A stretch of DNA of 64,000 bases from Streptomyces sp. DG1A-41 (GCF_037055355.1 NZ_CP146350.1:8207001-8271000), one strand, 5' to 3'. Shown: positions 1 through 8,676, numbered from the stretch's first letter. Made by a program: numbers and translations. The notes: generated by a model from the letters alone, not told the origin.

Positions 1-1152
1 GATTCCGCCCGCGTAGAGAACGTCGATCCACTGGTTGTGCAGCGAGGGCGAGCTCGCCGCGGGGATCTCGCCGCCCGGGTACTTGCCGGACCAGGCGCCG
101 CCGCCGTAACCGAGGAGCGGAGAGCGGGTCCACTCCTCCCGGGCCAGGTCCCAGATGGCGGCACGCAGTCCGAGGTCGCCGAAGTGCCCGGGGCGCAGGG
201 GCACGGCGAAGCCGACGGCGATCGCCCCGGTGAGGACCGCCCCGGCCAGCAGACGGCGGCCCGGGCCGACCTCCGCGGCCGGTGCCACGGCCGGGGGGGT
301 CGGTCCGGGTTCCGCGGTCGGTGCCACGCCCGGCTGGTCGGCAAGCCTCGGCCGGAGCAGCACCAGCAGGGCCACCGCGGCGATCGCCGTCACGCTCGCC
401 AGGAAACTGCCGGTGGCGACGGCCACGAAGGCGAGGTAGCCCGCCAGCAGGACGCGGACCCGGCCGCGCAGGGCCAGCCAGACGAAGGGGATGCTCGCCA
501 CCACCAGCAGGCTGAAGATGTTCTCGTTGCTGAAAACACCCGCGTAGAGGATCCCCAGGTCGCCGCACGGGTTGTCGCTGCGGCAGGGACGGACGACGGT
601 GGACGGCTCGATGAGCGACTCGATGCCGCCCAGCACGGTGTACACCATGGCGACGGCGGCACCGCCGAGCAACGCCGAGCGTCCGGGGCGTGCGACCGAC
701 GCCGCGAGCAGGGCCGCCAGCAGGGTGAGCTCTCTCGGCGTCCACAGCGGCTGCCCGTGCAGGCCGGAGGAGGCGGACATGGTCAGGACGATCATTGCCG
801 CGATGAGGGGTGCCGCATTGATACGGGCGCGGGCGAACACCAGCCGGCCGAGCATGAACAGCACGCAGACCAGGAGCATGAGGCCGTTGGCGACGACGCC
901 GATCCGGTTCGCCCAGCCCGGGAAACCGATCACCGCGTCGCCGAGGGGGTCCAGGCGCTCTTCCCGTCCGCTGACGATCACGTACGCCGCTGCGGGCAGG
1001 TTGGCGAGGACTCCGATCAGCAGGACCAGGGTCGAGGTGAGGTCCCAGTCGCGGAAGACGCGGGCCCTGCGAAAGGCGATCGCCCAGGGAATCAGGGACA
1101 GCAGTGTCAAGATCCCGATGATCAGTACCGTGGTGGACTGCTGTTGCGTCAT
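1..1152 (-). CDS. O-antigen ligase/polymerase-like membrane protein (C-terminus beyond left edge)
   Basis: The frame is open from ATG at 1152 to the window edge, giving 384 residues without a stop. The protein is strongly hydrophobic with many predicted membrane segments, beginning with one at about residues 8-26. The last visible part contains SLHNQWIDVLYAGG, which resembles the HNxxL signature region of Wzy/WaaL (Wzy_C) proteins. By family it would polymerise or ligate lipid-linked sugar repeats outside the membrane. It lies 18 bases after the stop of the Wzz-like gene and is probably its operon partner. Polymerase and ligase cannot be told apart here. No flippase gene is visible and may lie to the left. 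Confidence 0.8.
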   Translation of the reverse strand, partial: MTQQQSTTVLIIGILTLLSLIPWAIAFRRARVFRDWDLTSTLVLLIGVLANLPAAAYVIVSGREERLDPLGDAVIGFPGWANRIGVVANGLMLLVCVLFMLGRLVFARARINAAPLIAAMIVLTMSASSGLHGQPLWTPRELTLLAALLAASVARPGRSALLGGAAVAMVYTVLGGIESLIEPSTVVRPCRSDNPCGDLGILYAGVFSNENIFSLLVVASIPFVWLALRGRVRVLLAGYLAFVAVATGSFLASVTAIAAVALLVLLRPRLADQPGVAPTAEPGPTPPAVAPAAEVGPGRRLLAGAVLTGAIAVGFAVPLRPGHFGDLGLRAAIWDLAREEWTRSPLLGYGGGAWSGKYPGGEIPAASSPSLHNQWIDVLYAGGI

Positions 1153-1170
1153 CGGGAGCCTCCCGGGTGC

Positions 1171-2583
1171 CTACCGGCTGCGGCCGGCCGGGGCGCGGAC
1201 GCCGTCGGCTGCGGGCGCCGTCCGGGTCTCGGGCTCCGGAGCACGGTGCCGCTGTGGCGCATGGCTCGGGTGCGGGCCGGTGTGCCTGTCGGGCGGCGCG
1301 GCGGTGACGACGGCGCCGAGGGTGCGCGCGCCCACGGAGGCCAGGCTCTCCAGGGCACGGCGCACCTGGTCGTACTTGCTCCTGCCGAGGCGGACCACGA
1401 GGAGCGCCGCCTCCGTGTCGCCGGCGAGGATCGCCGCGTCGGCGAAGGGCAGCATCGGCGGGCTGTCCAGCACCACGAGATCCGCCTCCGCCTCGAGGGT
1501 GCGCAGCAGTTGTCTCAGGTAGCGGGAGGACAGCACAGCGGTCACGTCGGGCGGGGGAGTGCCGCTCGGCAGCACTCGCAGATGTCCGGCCTCCCAGGGC
1601 TGGAGGGCCTGGGAGAGTGCCGCTCCGCCGGTGACGACATCGGTCAGTCCGGGGCCCTCGCGCAGGCCGAGCGTTGCGGCAAGACGGGGCCGGCGCAGGT
1701 CTCCCTCGACGAGTACGACGCGTCGGCCCGTGCGTGCGACGTTGGCGGCCAGGCCGATGGCGGTGTCGGTCCTGCCCTCACCGTGCAGGGCGCTGCTGAC
1801 GAGCAGTGAGCTCGGCATGCCGTCGCGCGGCAGGCAAAGGCGGGTCCGCAGCTGGCTGAGCGCTTCGTCGCGCCGGACGCCGCCGTGCCCGTGTCCGGTG
1901 CCCGCCCGGCGCCGGGCGGGCTTGGGGAGGGCACCCAGCGTCGGCACGTCCAGTCGGCGGCGGACGTCTCCTGCCGAGCGGACCGTGGTGTCGAGCGAGT
2001 TGCGCAGCACGGCGCCCGTGACGCCGACGATGATGCCGCCGAACAGACCGATCGCCACGTTCAGGGCGGGACGCGGGCTCGCCGGTGCCGTCGGCGGGTC
2101 GGGAGTGCCGAGAACGCTGGCCTTGACCAGCGCCGGCTCGTCGGCCGAGGCCTTCTCGATGCTGTCGATGTACCTCGTGAACTGGGCGGCGGTCTCGTCG
2201 GCGATCGCCTGCGCACGCGTGGCGGACCGGTCCTGGACCTTGATGTCGACCAGGGTCGTGTCGAGCGGGGCCTGGGCGCTGATCTTCTTCGCGAGTTGCT
2301 CGGGTGTCATGTTCAGATCGAGTCTGCCGATGACGCCGCCGAGTACCGCGGGGCTGTTCGCGATCTGTGTGTAGGACTTGACCCGCTGCTGGGTGAACAG
2401 GCCGCCCGCGTACGCGTTGGCGCTGTCGTTGTCGGTGGTGGCGATGAAGAGCTGCGCCTTCGCCGTGTAGGTGCGCGGCATCAGGGCGGTCACTGCGACC
2501 GCCGCGGCCAGTCCCAGCAGGACACACACCACGACGAACCGCCACCGTCGGCGCAGCACCTCGACGTATTCGCGGAGATCCAT
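1171..2583 (-). CDS. Wzz/BY-kinase-like polysaccharide chain-length protein with degenerate P-loop
   Basis: 470 residues, starting at ATG 2583 (MDLREYVEVLRRRWRF) with GAGGAG just upstream; a longer reading from 2730 lacks a ribosome site. Residues 1-215 form a Wzz domain flanked by two membrane segments (about 16-36 and 175-200). Residues 230-430 form a CpsD/Wze-type nucleotide-binding domain. Walker B (LVVLDSPPML) is present. The Walker A region reads HGEGRTDT, with Arg271 where the lysine of GEGKT/S normally sits, and Walker A-prime reads LVEGDLRRP rather than LIDADLRRP. The C-terminal tail is Pro/Arg-rich with no tyrosine cluster. It probably controls chain length of the exported polysaccharide, but kinase activity is doubtful. 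Confidence 0.85.
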   Translation of the reverse strand: MDLREYVEVLRRRWRFVVVCVLLGLAAAVAVTALMPRTYTAKAQLFIATTDNDSANAYAGGLFTQQRVKSYTQIANSPAVLGGVIGRLDLNMTPEQLAKKISAQAPLDTTLVDIKVQDRSATRAQAIADETAAQFTRYIDSIEKASADEPALVKASVLGTPDPPTAPASPRPALNVAIGLFGGIIVGVTGAVLRNSLDTTVRSAGDVRRRLDVPTLGALPKPARRRAGTGHGHGGVRRDEALSQLRTRLCLPRDGMPSSLLVSSALHGEGRTDTAIGLAANVARTGRRVVLVEGDLRRPRLAATLGLREGPGLTDVVTGGAALSQALQPWEAGHLRVLPSGTPPPDVTAVLSSRYLRQLLRTLEAEADLVVLDSPPMLPFADAAILAGDTEAALLVVRLGRSKYDQVRRALESLASVGARTLGAVVTAAPPDRHTGPHPSHAPQRHRAPEPETRTAPAADGVRAPAGRSR

Positions 2584-2649
2584 GGGAGCTCCTCTGCGAT
2601 GTGGGGGGCGGGCTACTTGACCCTGTCGTACGATGAAGCCATATTCTGG

Positions 2650-2667
2650 TTTACGTCGTAAATGTAC
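2650..2667 (+). promoter_or_regulatory. Shared 18-bp motif, site A
   Basis: TTTACGTCGTAAATGTAC lies in the 115-base gap between the divergent Wzz-like gene (start 2583) and a glycosyltransferase (start 2699). The core TTTACGTCGTAAA is an almost perfect palindrome. Close variants occur at 7631-7648, 8736-8753 and 25369-25386, each upstream of a polysaccharide gene. Probably an operator or a shared promoter element; the binding factor is unknown. Confidence 0.6.
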
Positions 2668-2698
2668 GGTATCAGCTTGCAGTGAGGGGTGTGAAGTC

Positions 2699-3760
2699 AT
2701 GGACCCAGGTCCCGAGCAGTGCGCGATCACCCCCTACGGGCGGAGAGCCGGCAGCTCGCGGGTCCGTGTCTTCGAGTGGTTGGACCGCGTCGACACGGAC
2801 TTCACCGTCAGCAGTTACGCGTCGTTCGCCGATGCCGCCCCGTCCCGACTGGCCCGGCACCCGGTGGCCGTGGCGCGGGCTGAACTGCGGCTGCGCCGGC
2901 TGGCGGCCGCGCGCCCGCGGCGTCTGCTGCTGCATCGGGAGGCGTCCCCGCTCAGCCGCGGGTGGTGGGAACGCAGGCTGCTCACCTGTGCGGACTTCGC
3001 CGTGTACGACTTCGACGACGCCTTGCAGTGGGACTGGGGTGCCGGTGGTGTGCTGCGCAGACTCGCGCCGAAGTCGGGCAAGGCACGAACGGCGGTTCGG
3101 TACGCCGACCGCGTCATCGCGGGCAACGAGGTCCTCGGCAACTGGGCCGCTGGGTGCCATCGCGACGTCGTGGTGATCCCCAGTTGCGTGGCGCCGGAGG
3201 ACTACACGCCGAAAACCTTGTACGCGCTGCACGACCCGCCACGACTCGGCTGGATCGGCTCGCGGCACAACGAGGACTGTCTGCTGCTGGTCGCGGGTGC
3301 GCTCGAAGAGATCCACCGGCGCACCGGCGCCCGCCTGACGCTCATCGGCACCACGACACGCTCGCTGGGCCGCATCGAGACCTTCATCGACCGGGTCGAC
3401 TGGAGCCCGCACTGCCAGCGCACCGCCCTGGCGGACGTGGACATCGGGCTCATGCCGCTGCCGTCGACCCCCTACAACCTGGGCAAGTGCGGCTACAAGC
3501 TGCTCCAGTACGGGGCCGTGGGGCTGCCCGCCGTAGCCACGCCGATCGGGGTGAACGCCGAGATCCTCGACCGGCTCGGGATGCCGCCAGCCCGCGACGA
3601 AAGCGAGTGGACCGACGCGATCCGGGGCTTCCTGGAGGCATCGGACGCCGCCCGGGAGCAGCTGGGGCGCGAAGCCCGGGCCGTCGTCGGCCGCCGGTAC
3701 TCGTACGAAGCCTGGCTCCCCCGGTGGACCGCGGCACTGGAGCTCGGGGGCGTACGGTGA
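2699..3760 (+). CDS. Glycosyltransferase, GT4/GT-B type
   Basis: 353 residues from ATG 2699, preceded by AGGGG about ten bases upstream; the frame also opens at 2633 but without a ribosome site. The C-terminal half has the GT-B donor-binding layout: LGWIGSRHNEDCLLLVAGAL at about residue 180, then VDIGLMPLPSTPYNLGKCGY and LLQYGAVGLPAVATPIGVNAE. It would transfer a sugar from a nucleotide donor to the growing repeat at the inner face of the membrane. Motif site A lies 32 bases upstream. The next gene, the priming sugar transferase, starts 58 bases after its stop. The donor sugar cannot be inferred. Confidence 0.85.
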   Translation: MDPGPEQCAITPYGRRAGSSRVRVFEWLDRVDTDFTVSSYASFADAAPSRLARHPVAVARAELRLRRLAAARPRRLLLHREASPLSRGWWERRLLTCADFAVYDFDDALQWDWGAGGVLRRLAPKSGKARTAVRYADRVIAGNEVLGNWAAGCHRDVVVIPSCVAPEDYTPKTLYALHDPPRLGWIGSRHNEDCLLLVAGALEEIHRRTGARLTLIGTTTRSLGRIETFIDRVDWSPHCQRTALADVDIGLMPLPSTPYNLGKCGYKLLQYGAVGLPAVATPIGVNAEILDRLGMPPARDESEWTDAIRGFLEASDAAREQLGREARAVVGRRYSYEAWLPRWTAALELGGVR

Positions 3761-3818
3761 TGACCGCGCGCGCCCGCCATCCCCTGTCCGCCGACGTCCG
3801 TGGCCGGCCCTGCCGCCG

Positions 3819-4523
3819 ATGACTCCCGTGGCCCTGCCGTGGACGCGCCGCGCTCTGGACGTCGTCGTCGCCCTCGTCCTGCTCGTCGTGCTGACGCCCC
3901 TGATGCTCCTCCTGTCCGTGCTGATCCGCGCCACCAGCGGCAGGCCAGTGCTCTTCCGGCAGCAGCGGATCGGGGAGGGCGCGCGCGAGTTCACCCTCTA
4001 CAAGTTCCGGACCATGCGCACCGGTGCGACCGGTTCCGCACTCACCAACGGCCGCGACTCACGCGTGACCGGCTCGGGACAGTTGCTCAGGCGGTTCCAC
4101 CTGGACGAACTGCCGCAGCTGATCAACGTGTTGCGCGGTGACATGACGCTGGTGGGACCGCGCCCGGAGTCGGTCGACCTGGCTGTGCGTTTCCCGCCCC
4201 AGTACCAGTGGTTGTTCCGCCACCGGCCGGGGCTCACCGGACCGTGCCAGCTCCGTTCGCGCGCGCACGCCGCGCTGCTCGACGACAGGCCGGATCCGGA
4301 GGAGTACTACTTGGCCGTCTTGGTTCCGCTGCGTGCCGAGCTGGACTCGGAGCTCCTTTCCCGTAACTCCCTGACCACCGTGATGGGTTACATCGTCCGA
4401 ACGCTGTGGTACGTGCTGTCCGGCCTCTGGGACAGGGGCGTCTCCGGCCCGTGCTCCGACCGGCCGGGCGATGCCGGTGCACGGCACACCGAGGAAGGCC
4501 GATCCTTATGCGCGCGGTCGTGA
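3819..4523 (+). CDS. Priming sugar-phosphate transferase (WcaJ/bacterial sugar transferase family)
   Basis: 234 residues. One N-terminal hydrophobic hairpin (residues 11-36) is followed by the family core: PVLFRQQRIGEGAREFTLYK, KFRTM, RRFHLDELPQLINVLRGDM and LVGPRPE. These motifs mark monotopic phosphoglycosyl transferases, which attach the first sugar phosphate to undecaprenyl phosphate. It therefore probably starts repeat-unit assembly for this polysaccharide. The epimerase gene begins inside its last 16 bases, so the two are translationally linked. The last ~30 residues are non-conserved and Arg/Gly-rich. Confidence 0.9.
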   Translation: MTPVALPWTRRALDVVVALVLLVVLTPLMLLLSVLIRATSGRPVLFRQQRIGEGAREFTLYKFRTMRTGATGSALTNGRDSRVTGSGQLLRRFHLDELPQLINVLRGDMTLVGPRPESVDLAVRFPPQYQWLFRHRPGLTGPCQLRSRAHAALLDDRPDPEEYYLAVLVPLRAELDSELLSRNSLTTVMGYIVRTLWYVLSGLWDRGVSGPCSDRPGDAGARHTEEGRSLCARS

Positions 4524-5455
4524 CCGGGGCAGCCGGATTCATCGGTTCCCACCTGTGTGAACACCTGTTGTCGCGTGGCGACGAGGTGGTCGGCGTCGAC
4601 GCCATGACGGACTTCTACGCCCCGGCGCGCAAGCGGGAGAACCTCGGCCCGCTGCTGGCCCGGGACGGATTCGCCTTCCGGCGGGCCGATCTCCTCCGGG
4701 CTCCCCTGGAGCCGGTCTTCGCCGATGCCGACGCCGTCTACCACCTCGCGGGCCAGCCCGGCGTCCGCGGATCCTGGGGCCCGGAGTTCGCCGTCTACGT
4801 GGAGCGCAACGTCCTGGCGACCCAGCGCGTGCTGGAGGCGGCCCGCGCCACCGGCCTGCGCCGCCTCGTCTACGCCTCCAGTTCGTCGGTGTACGGAGAC
4901 GCCGAGGCGTACCCGACCAGGGAGACCGTGCGCCCCGCCCCCGTCTCCCCGTACGGCGTGACGAAGCTCGCCGCGGAGCACCTGTGCGAGGCCTATCGTG
5001 CCGCCTTCGGCCTCCCCGTCGCCTCGTTGCGGCTGTTCAGCGTCTACGGGCCGGGTCAGCGACCCGACATGGCGTTCTCGCGGCTGGTGGCGACCGCGAT
5101 CAGTGAGCGTCCGTTCCTGCTCTACGGGGACGGGGAGCAGAGCCGCGACTTCACCTACGTCACCGATGTGGTGACCGCCATGCGCGAGGCGGCGCTGTCC
5201 TCGTGGAGCGGTGTCGCCAACGTGGGGGGCGGCTGCGAGGTGACGATGAACGACGCCATCGCCCTGCTCCGCCTGCTCGGCACTCCGGTGCGTGTGGTCC
5301 GCGTACCGCGCCAGCCGGGTGACGCCCGGCGCACCGCGGCCGACATCACCCGCGCGCGCGAGGCGTTCGGCTACCGGCCGGCGACGGGACTGCGGGACGG
5401 ACTCGCGGCGATGGTGACGGCGGCACGCACCGGCCGCCAGGTGTCGGCCGTCTGA
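4508..5455 (+). CDS. NAD-dependent sugar-nucleotide epimerase/dehydratase
   Basis: 315 residues from ATG 4508, with AGGAAGG about ten bases upstream; the start lies inside the preceding transferase gene. It is an extended short-chain dehydrogenase: VTGAAGFIGSHLCEHL binds NAD at the N-terminus, YASSSSVYGD supplies the catalytic Ser/Thr region, and SPYGVTKLAAE contains the YxxxK pair. The sequence resembles UDP-glucose/UDP-glucuronate 4-epimerases more than GalE of the Leloir pathway. With Ugd in the same cluster, UDP-galacturonate formation is a reasonable guess but not shown. The IS element begins 24 bases after its stop. Confidence 0.85.
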   Translation: MRAVVTGAAGFIGSHLCEHLLSRGDEVVGVDAMTDFYAPARKRENLGPLLARDGFAFRRADLLRAPLEPVFADADAVYHLAGQPGVRGSWGPEFAVYVERNVLATQRVLEAARATGLRRLVYASSSSVYGDAEAYPTRETVRPAPVSPYGVTKLAAEHLCEAYRAAFGLPVASLRLFSVYGPGQRPDMAFSRLVATAISERPFLLYGDGEQSRDFTYVTDVVTAMREAALSSWSGVANVGGGCEVTMNDAIALLRLLGTPVRVVRVPRQPGDARRTAADITRAREAFGYRPATGLRDGLAAMVTAARTGRQVSAV

Positions 5456-5479
5456 CCACCAGGGGCGCCTGTTCGACTA

Positions 5480-6349
5480 AGGGCTGTCCCGTAAATGATC
5501 TTTGACGTGCTGGGATGGACTGGTGGTTTCTGCGTCATCCGGCAAGGACGAGGTTGTGCAGGCGGGCAATGCCGAGCATGGCGTGGTGGACGCCGTCGCC
5601 TTTCAGCCGGCAGTCGCGCAGGATCTTCCAGGTCTTCATGCGGGCGAGGGCGTGCTCCACGCGGGCGCGAACTTTGCGGTGGGAGGCGTTGTGCTCCTCC
5701 TTCCAGTCCGGGAGTTCGGTCTGGCCCTTCTCGCGGCGGTGCGGGATGACCAGGCCAGTGCCCCGGTAGCCGCCATCTGCGATGACCGTGGTCTTGCCGA
5801 CGGCGCTATTCGCGCCGGACAGCTCCCACGCCTTGCAGTCGTTGCGGTTGCCTGCGACTGGTCGGCCGACCGCGACGACGAGCCGGGTGTCGGCATCGAT
5901 GACGACCTGGTGGTTGGTGGAGTACCGGTAGTTCTTGGACTGCTCGGCGATGGCATGGTCGCGCGTGGGAACGAGGGTGCCGTCGACGATCAGCACGGTG
6001 TCCTTGCGGAACCGCTTGCGCTGCTGGAGCGCGAGCGCGGGCCCGAGATGGTCGATGATGCGGTCGGCCGCCGACTTGGACACCCCGAACAGCGGGGCCA
6101 GTTGGCGCAGAGTCAGGTTCGTGCGCCAGTACGCGGCTACCAGGAGCACACGGTCCTCCAGTGGCAGACTCCAGGGCCGACCCTTGCGCACCGGATCTGC
6201 ACCCTCACGCCGGAGCGAGGTGATCAGCTTGCCGAATTGACGCGGGCTCAGCCCGGTGAACGGGGCTATCCAGGAGGGCTCCGACGCCGTGATCACACCA
6301 GACACCGCAAGATCATCTCACCCGTGACCAGCAGTTACGGGACAGCCCT
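5480..6349. mobile_element. IS5-family insertion sequence, complete (870 bp)
   Basis: The ends are perfect inverted repeats: AGGGCTGTCCCGTAA on the left (5480-5494) and its reverse complement on the right (6335-6349). A TA dinucleotide flanks each side (5478-5479 and 6350-6351), a target duplication that fits IS5-family elements of the TA-duplicating type. One intact transposase gene fills the element. Removing one TA copy and the element restores a continuous sequence between the epimerase and the beta-helix gene, so the insertion is clean and probably recent. Confidence 0.9.
5535..6305 (-). CDS. IS5-family DDE transposase
   Basis: 256 residues from a GTG start. An N-terminal helix-turn-helix region (LTLRQLAPLFGVSKSAADRI, about residues 65-84) precedes a DDE nuclease domain. 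The three acidic positions are visible in LIVDGTLVP, VIADGGYRG and RARVEHALARMK. It would bind the element ends and carry out cut-and-paste transposition. The frame is uninterrupted and the key residues are intact, so the element may be active. No link to the surrounding polysaccharide genes is implied. Confidence 0.92.
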   Translation of the reverse strand: MSGVITASEPSWIAPFTGLSPRQFGKLITSLRREGADPVRKGRPWSLPLEDRVLLVAAYWRTNLTLRQLAPLFGVSKSAADRIIDHLGPALALQQRKRFRKDTVLIVDGTLVPTRDHAIAEQSKNYRYSTNHQVVIDADTRLVVAVGRPVAGNRNDCKAWELSGANSAVGKTTVIADGGYRGTGLVIPHRREKGQTELPDWKEEHNASHRKVRARVEHALARMKTWKILRDCRLKGDGVHHAMLGIARLHNLVLAG

Positions 6350-7437
6350 TAGGCATGGTGCGGATCGTCATGTGTGATCTGCGTTGTCACTCCGATGAAC
6401 GTGTTGCCGGTCGAAGTGCCCAGAGCGCCCTTGTAGTTGTATATGGCCCACTGCATGCCGTCGAACGTGTTGTCGTACACATTCGCGCCTATGTAGTGGT
6501 TGATGCCGACGCCGAACCTGTTCGCGTTCCCAATGTCGTGGATGTTGTTCCGGTAGACGTTCAGGTTCTTCGCGGCGTTGAACGGACCGCCGCTGATGCC
6601 GATGATCAGGACACCGTCCGTGAACCTGGTTCCACTGATGTCATTGTCATGGATGTGAATGTTGTTGGCTGCCGCGTTCTGGAAGCCGCTGTACACAATG
6701 CCCGGCAGCGTACCTGTGCCGGCCGTGGATCCGCCGACGATCGTGTTGTGGTGGACGAACACGTCGGACAACGTCTCGGTGGATGAGTTGGGCTCGAGGT
6801 CGATGGGGCCGGGCATTCCGGAGCGTGAACACTTGGTAAAGGTGTTGTTGTGCACCTCGATGCGCGTACCGGCGATGATGGAAACACCGTTCCGGTTGAA
6901 GTGATCAGACGTGAACGTGTTGTTCGGCCCGATGGTGCAATTCGTGGCGGAACCGCCGATGTTCACATAGACGCCGTCGCCGATGATGTTGTTGAATTGG
7001 CAGTTCTTGACAACCACGTCGCTGAAGTTTCCGTGGATCCCCAAGCAGTGGCGGAACTGGGACCAGGTGGCTCCCTGGTTCGCCGCACGTCCGTCGAATC
7101 TGAGGTTGTCGATCGTGACGCCCGAGCCGCTCACCTTCAGGATCTCGTCGCTCTGCCCGGTCGAGGCGGTGGAGTTGTCGGGGAAGCGCAGGATCGAGCC
7201 GTTGCCTTCGACGTAGCAGTTGGCCGGAATCGACAGCGAAGTGACCGTGTACGTTCGCCCCGCCGGGAAGACGAGACGCTTGCCGGCGGCGGCATTGGCC
7301 GCCAACTGGGGTGTGGCGTAGTCCGCGACGAGGACTTTGCCGCCGTCGCTGGGAGGGCGTCGCCCTGCACTGAGAAGAGGGATTGCTATCAGCGCCAATA
7401 TCGATCTACGGGAGACAGGGCTGAAACTGGAAGGCAT
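6349..7437 (-). CDS. Secreted right-handed beta-helix protein (pectate-lyase-like fold)
   Basis: 362 residues if started at ATG 7437. A TTG further upstream with a better-spaced GGAG would add 10 residues, so the start is uncertain. The N-terminus (SRRSILALIAIPLL) is a Tat-like or Sec signal. The rest is a run of short Asn-rich repeats (VVVKNCQFNNI, IEVHNNTFTKC, IHIHDNDISGT, LNVYRNNIHDI), the pattern of parallel beta-helix lyases, hydrolases and epimerases acting on polysaccharides. The sequence is visibly less GC-rich than its neighbours, hinting at separate acquisition. The stop codon crosses the IS right junction. It may trim or modify the exported polymer; no catalytic residues can be assigned. 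Confidence 0.75.
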   Translation of the reverse strand: MPSSFSPVSRRSILALIAIPLLSAGRRPPSDGGKVLVADYATPQLAANAAAGKRLVFPAGRTYTVTSLSIPANCYVEGNGSILRFPDNSTASTGQSDEILKVSGSGVTIDNLRFDGRAANQGATWSQFRHCLGIHGNFSDVVVKNCQFNNIIGDGVYVNIGGSATNCTIGPNNTFTSDHFNRNGVSIIAGTRIEVHNNTFTKCSRSGMPGPIDLEPNSSTETLSDVFVHHNTIVGGSTAGTGTLPGIVYSGFQNAAANNIHIHDNDISGTRFTDGVLIIGISGGPFNAAKNLNVYRNNIHDIGNANRFGVGINHYIGANVYDNTFDGMQWAIYNYKGALGTSTGNTFIGVTTQITHDDPHHA

Positions 7438-7630
7438 CTCCGGCTGTGATCTCTGTGCTCGGTGCAAAGCAGGAACTCCGTGTGCATGGAACAATTTTAG
7501 CGGTCGGCGCCCGCTCGAGTGGCGCACTCTACCCTAAACTTGTCCCATTGCCAGGCTTGACATCGGAGCCTGCCCGTGAATCGATCTTTGATCTGGGCGG
7601 CGCACTGCGGGACCGTCGACTCCTTCGTTT

Positions 7631-7648
7631 GTCAATTTACGACGTATA
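7631..7648 (-). promoter_or_regulatory. Shared 18-bp motif, site B
   Basis: On the minus strand this reads TATACGTCGTAAATTGAC, matching site A at 14 of 18 positions. It lies in the 276-base gap 7438-7713, about 195 bases upstream of the beta-helix gene and reading toward it. The rest of this gap is relatively AT-rich and holds no recognisable gene. Confidence 0.5.
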
Positions 7649-7713
7649 TTTTACCGCGTGTGCACGTCGTAACCGGGCCGGCTGCGTGAAGTGCGTCCGT
7701 CGGGGACGTCCCT

Positions 7714-8676
7714 TCAGTGCTTCGTCTGCGCCCCGCCGTAATAGGCCACGATCTCCGGGGCCGACATCCCGCCCTCCCGTCGGCGTCCCAGGAAGTAGTA
7801 GGCCGAGGCGTCGTCCATCGCGTACTGCGCCGGGACGAGGCGGTCGAGGACCCGCAGCCAGCACAGCAGCAGGCGCGTCACACGGCCCGCGAAGGCGGAG
7901 CGGGTCAGGCCCCGCACCAAGTGGTCGACGCTCCAGAGCAGTTGGGTGCCTGGGCCCGCGACGGGGCCGGCCGCGAGTTCTTCGAACCCTCGGAAGAGAT
8001 AGCGGTGGCCGCTCGCGGTGAACCGGGTGAAGTCGTAGGGCCCGGCGTGCACCTGCTGGAGGAACGGCGTCTCCGCGTAGACGAGGCCGTCGCTCTTCAG
8101 GACCCGGTGGATCTCGGCGACGACCAGGGCCGGATCGAGCACGTGCTCGAGTACGGCCTGCACCAGCACCCCGTCGACGCTCGCCGTGGGCAGCGGGATG
8201 TGATGGGCGTCCGCGATGAACTGGGTCACCGGGCTGCCGACGAGGTCGAAGGCGATGACCTGGATGCGCGGATCGCGGTAGACCGCATCCACGCCGTTGC
8301 CCACCGTCCCGCCGCCGACGACGAGCAGCGTCGGGGCGGAACCGGGAAGAGCGCGCATCAGTACGTCGATGTTCCGGACCGCTACCCGGTTCGACGGCTT
8401 CCAGAGGCGGCGCAGCGGGCGGGGCAGCCGGGAGGCGCGGCCGAGGGAATCCTGCCGTACGCGTCCGGCGCCGTCCGCGAAGTCTTCACGGCGAACCACG
8501 CTTCGCTCGAAGTCGACGAGGACCGGCCATCGGCCGACCACCGGGAAGCCGGCCGACGCGTGGTGCGGGCACTGGGGCGACGTGCAGGAGAGGACATCGC
8601 GCGCCGCGCTCAGGGGCGACCGGCAGTGCGGGCACACCAGCAGCCGCTCGATGCGTTCCAGTCCGACCAGGGCCAT
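7714..8676 (-). CDS. SAM-dependent methyltransferase with N-terminal zinc-ribbon-like segment
   Basis: 320 residues from ATG 8676, with GGAGGAGG directly upstream at good spacing. Residues 10-50 carry a cysteine pattern (CPHC, then CTSPQCPHH) like a Trm112-type ribbon. The methyltransferase domain follows: LLVVGGGTVGNG is the SAM-binding glycine motif, VDGVLVQAVLEHVLDP the class I post-motif II region, and HRVLKSDGLVYAETP the typical type-11 strand. In this setting it probably O-methylates a sugar or the lipid-linked glycan. It is divergent from the next glycosyltransferase, with motif site C between them. Confidence 0.85.
   Translation of the reverse strand: MALVGLERIERLLVCPHCRSPLSAARDVLSCTSPQCPHHASAGFPVVGRWPVLVDFERSVVRREDFADGAGRVRQDSLGRASRLPRPLRRLWKPSNRVAVRNIDVLMRALPGSAPTLLVVGGGTVGNGVDAVYRDPRIQVIAFDLVGSPVTQFIADAHHIPLPTASVDGVLVQAVLEHVLDPALVVAEIHRVLKSDGLVYAETPFLQQVHAGPYDFTRFTASGHRYLFRGFEELAAGPVAGPGTQLLWSVDHLVRGLTRSAFAGRVTRLLLCWLRVLDRLVPAQYAMDDASAYYFLGRRREGGMSAPEIVAYYGGAQTKH

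Noticed and set aside
37..1809. 590-codon plus-strand open frame opposite the polymerase and Wzz-like genes
   Set aside because: It is antisense to two genes with clear homology, its composition is that of a high-GC shadow frame (Gly/Arg/Gln-rich), and it has no domain.
6349..7437. Truncation of the beta-helix gene by the IS element
   Set aside because: The pre-insertion sequence has TAG at the same codon, so the protein end is unchanged.
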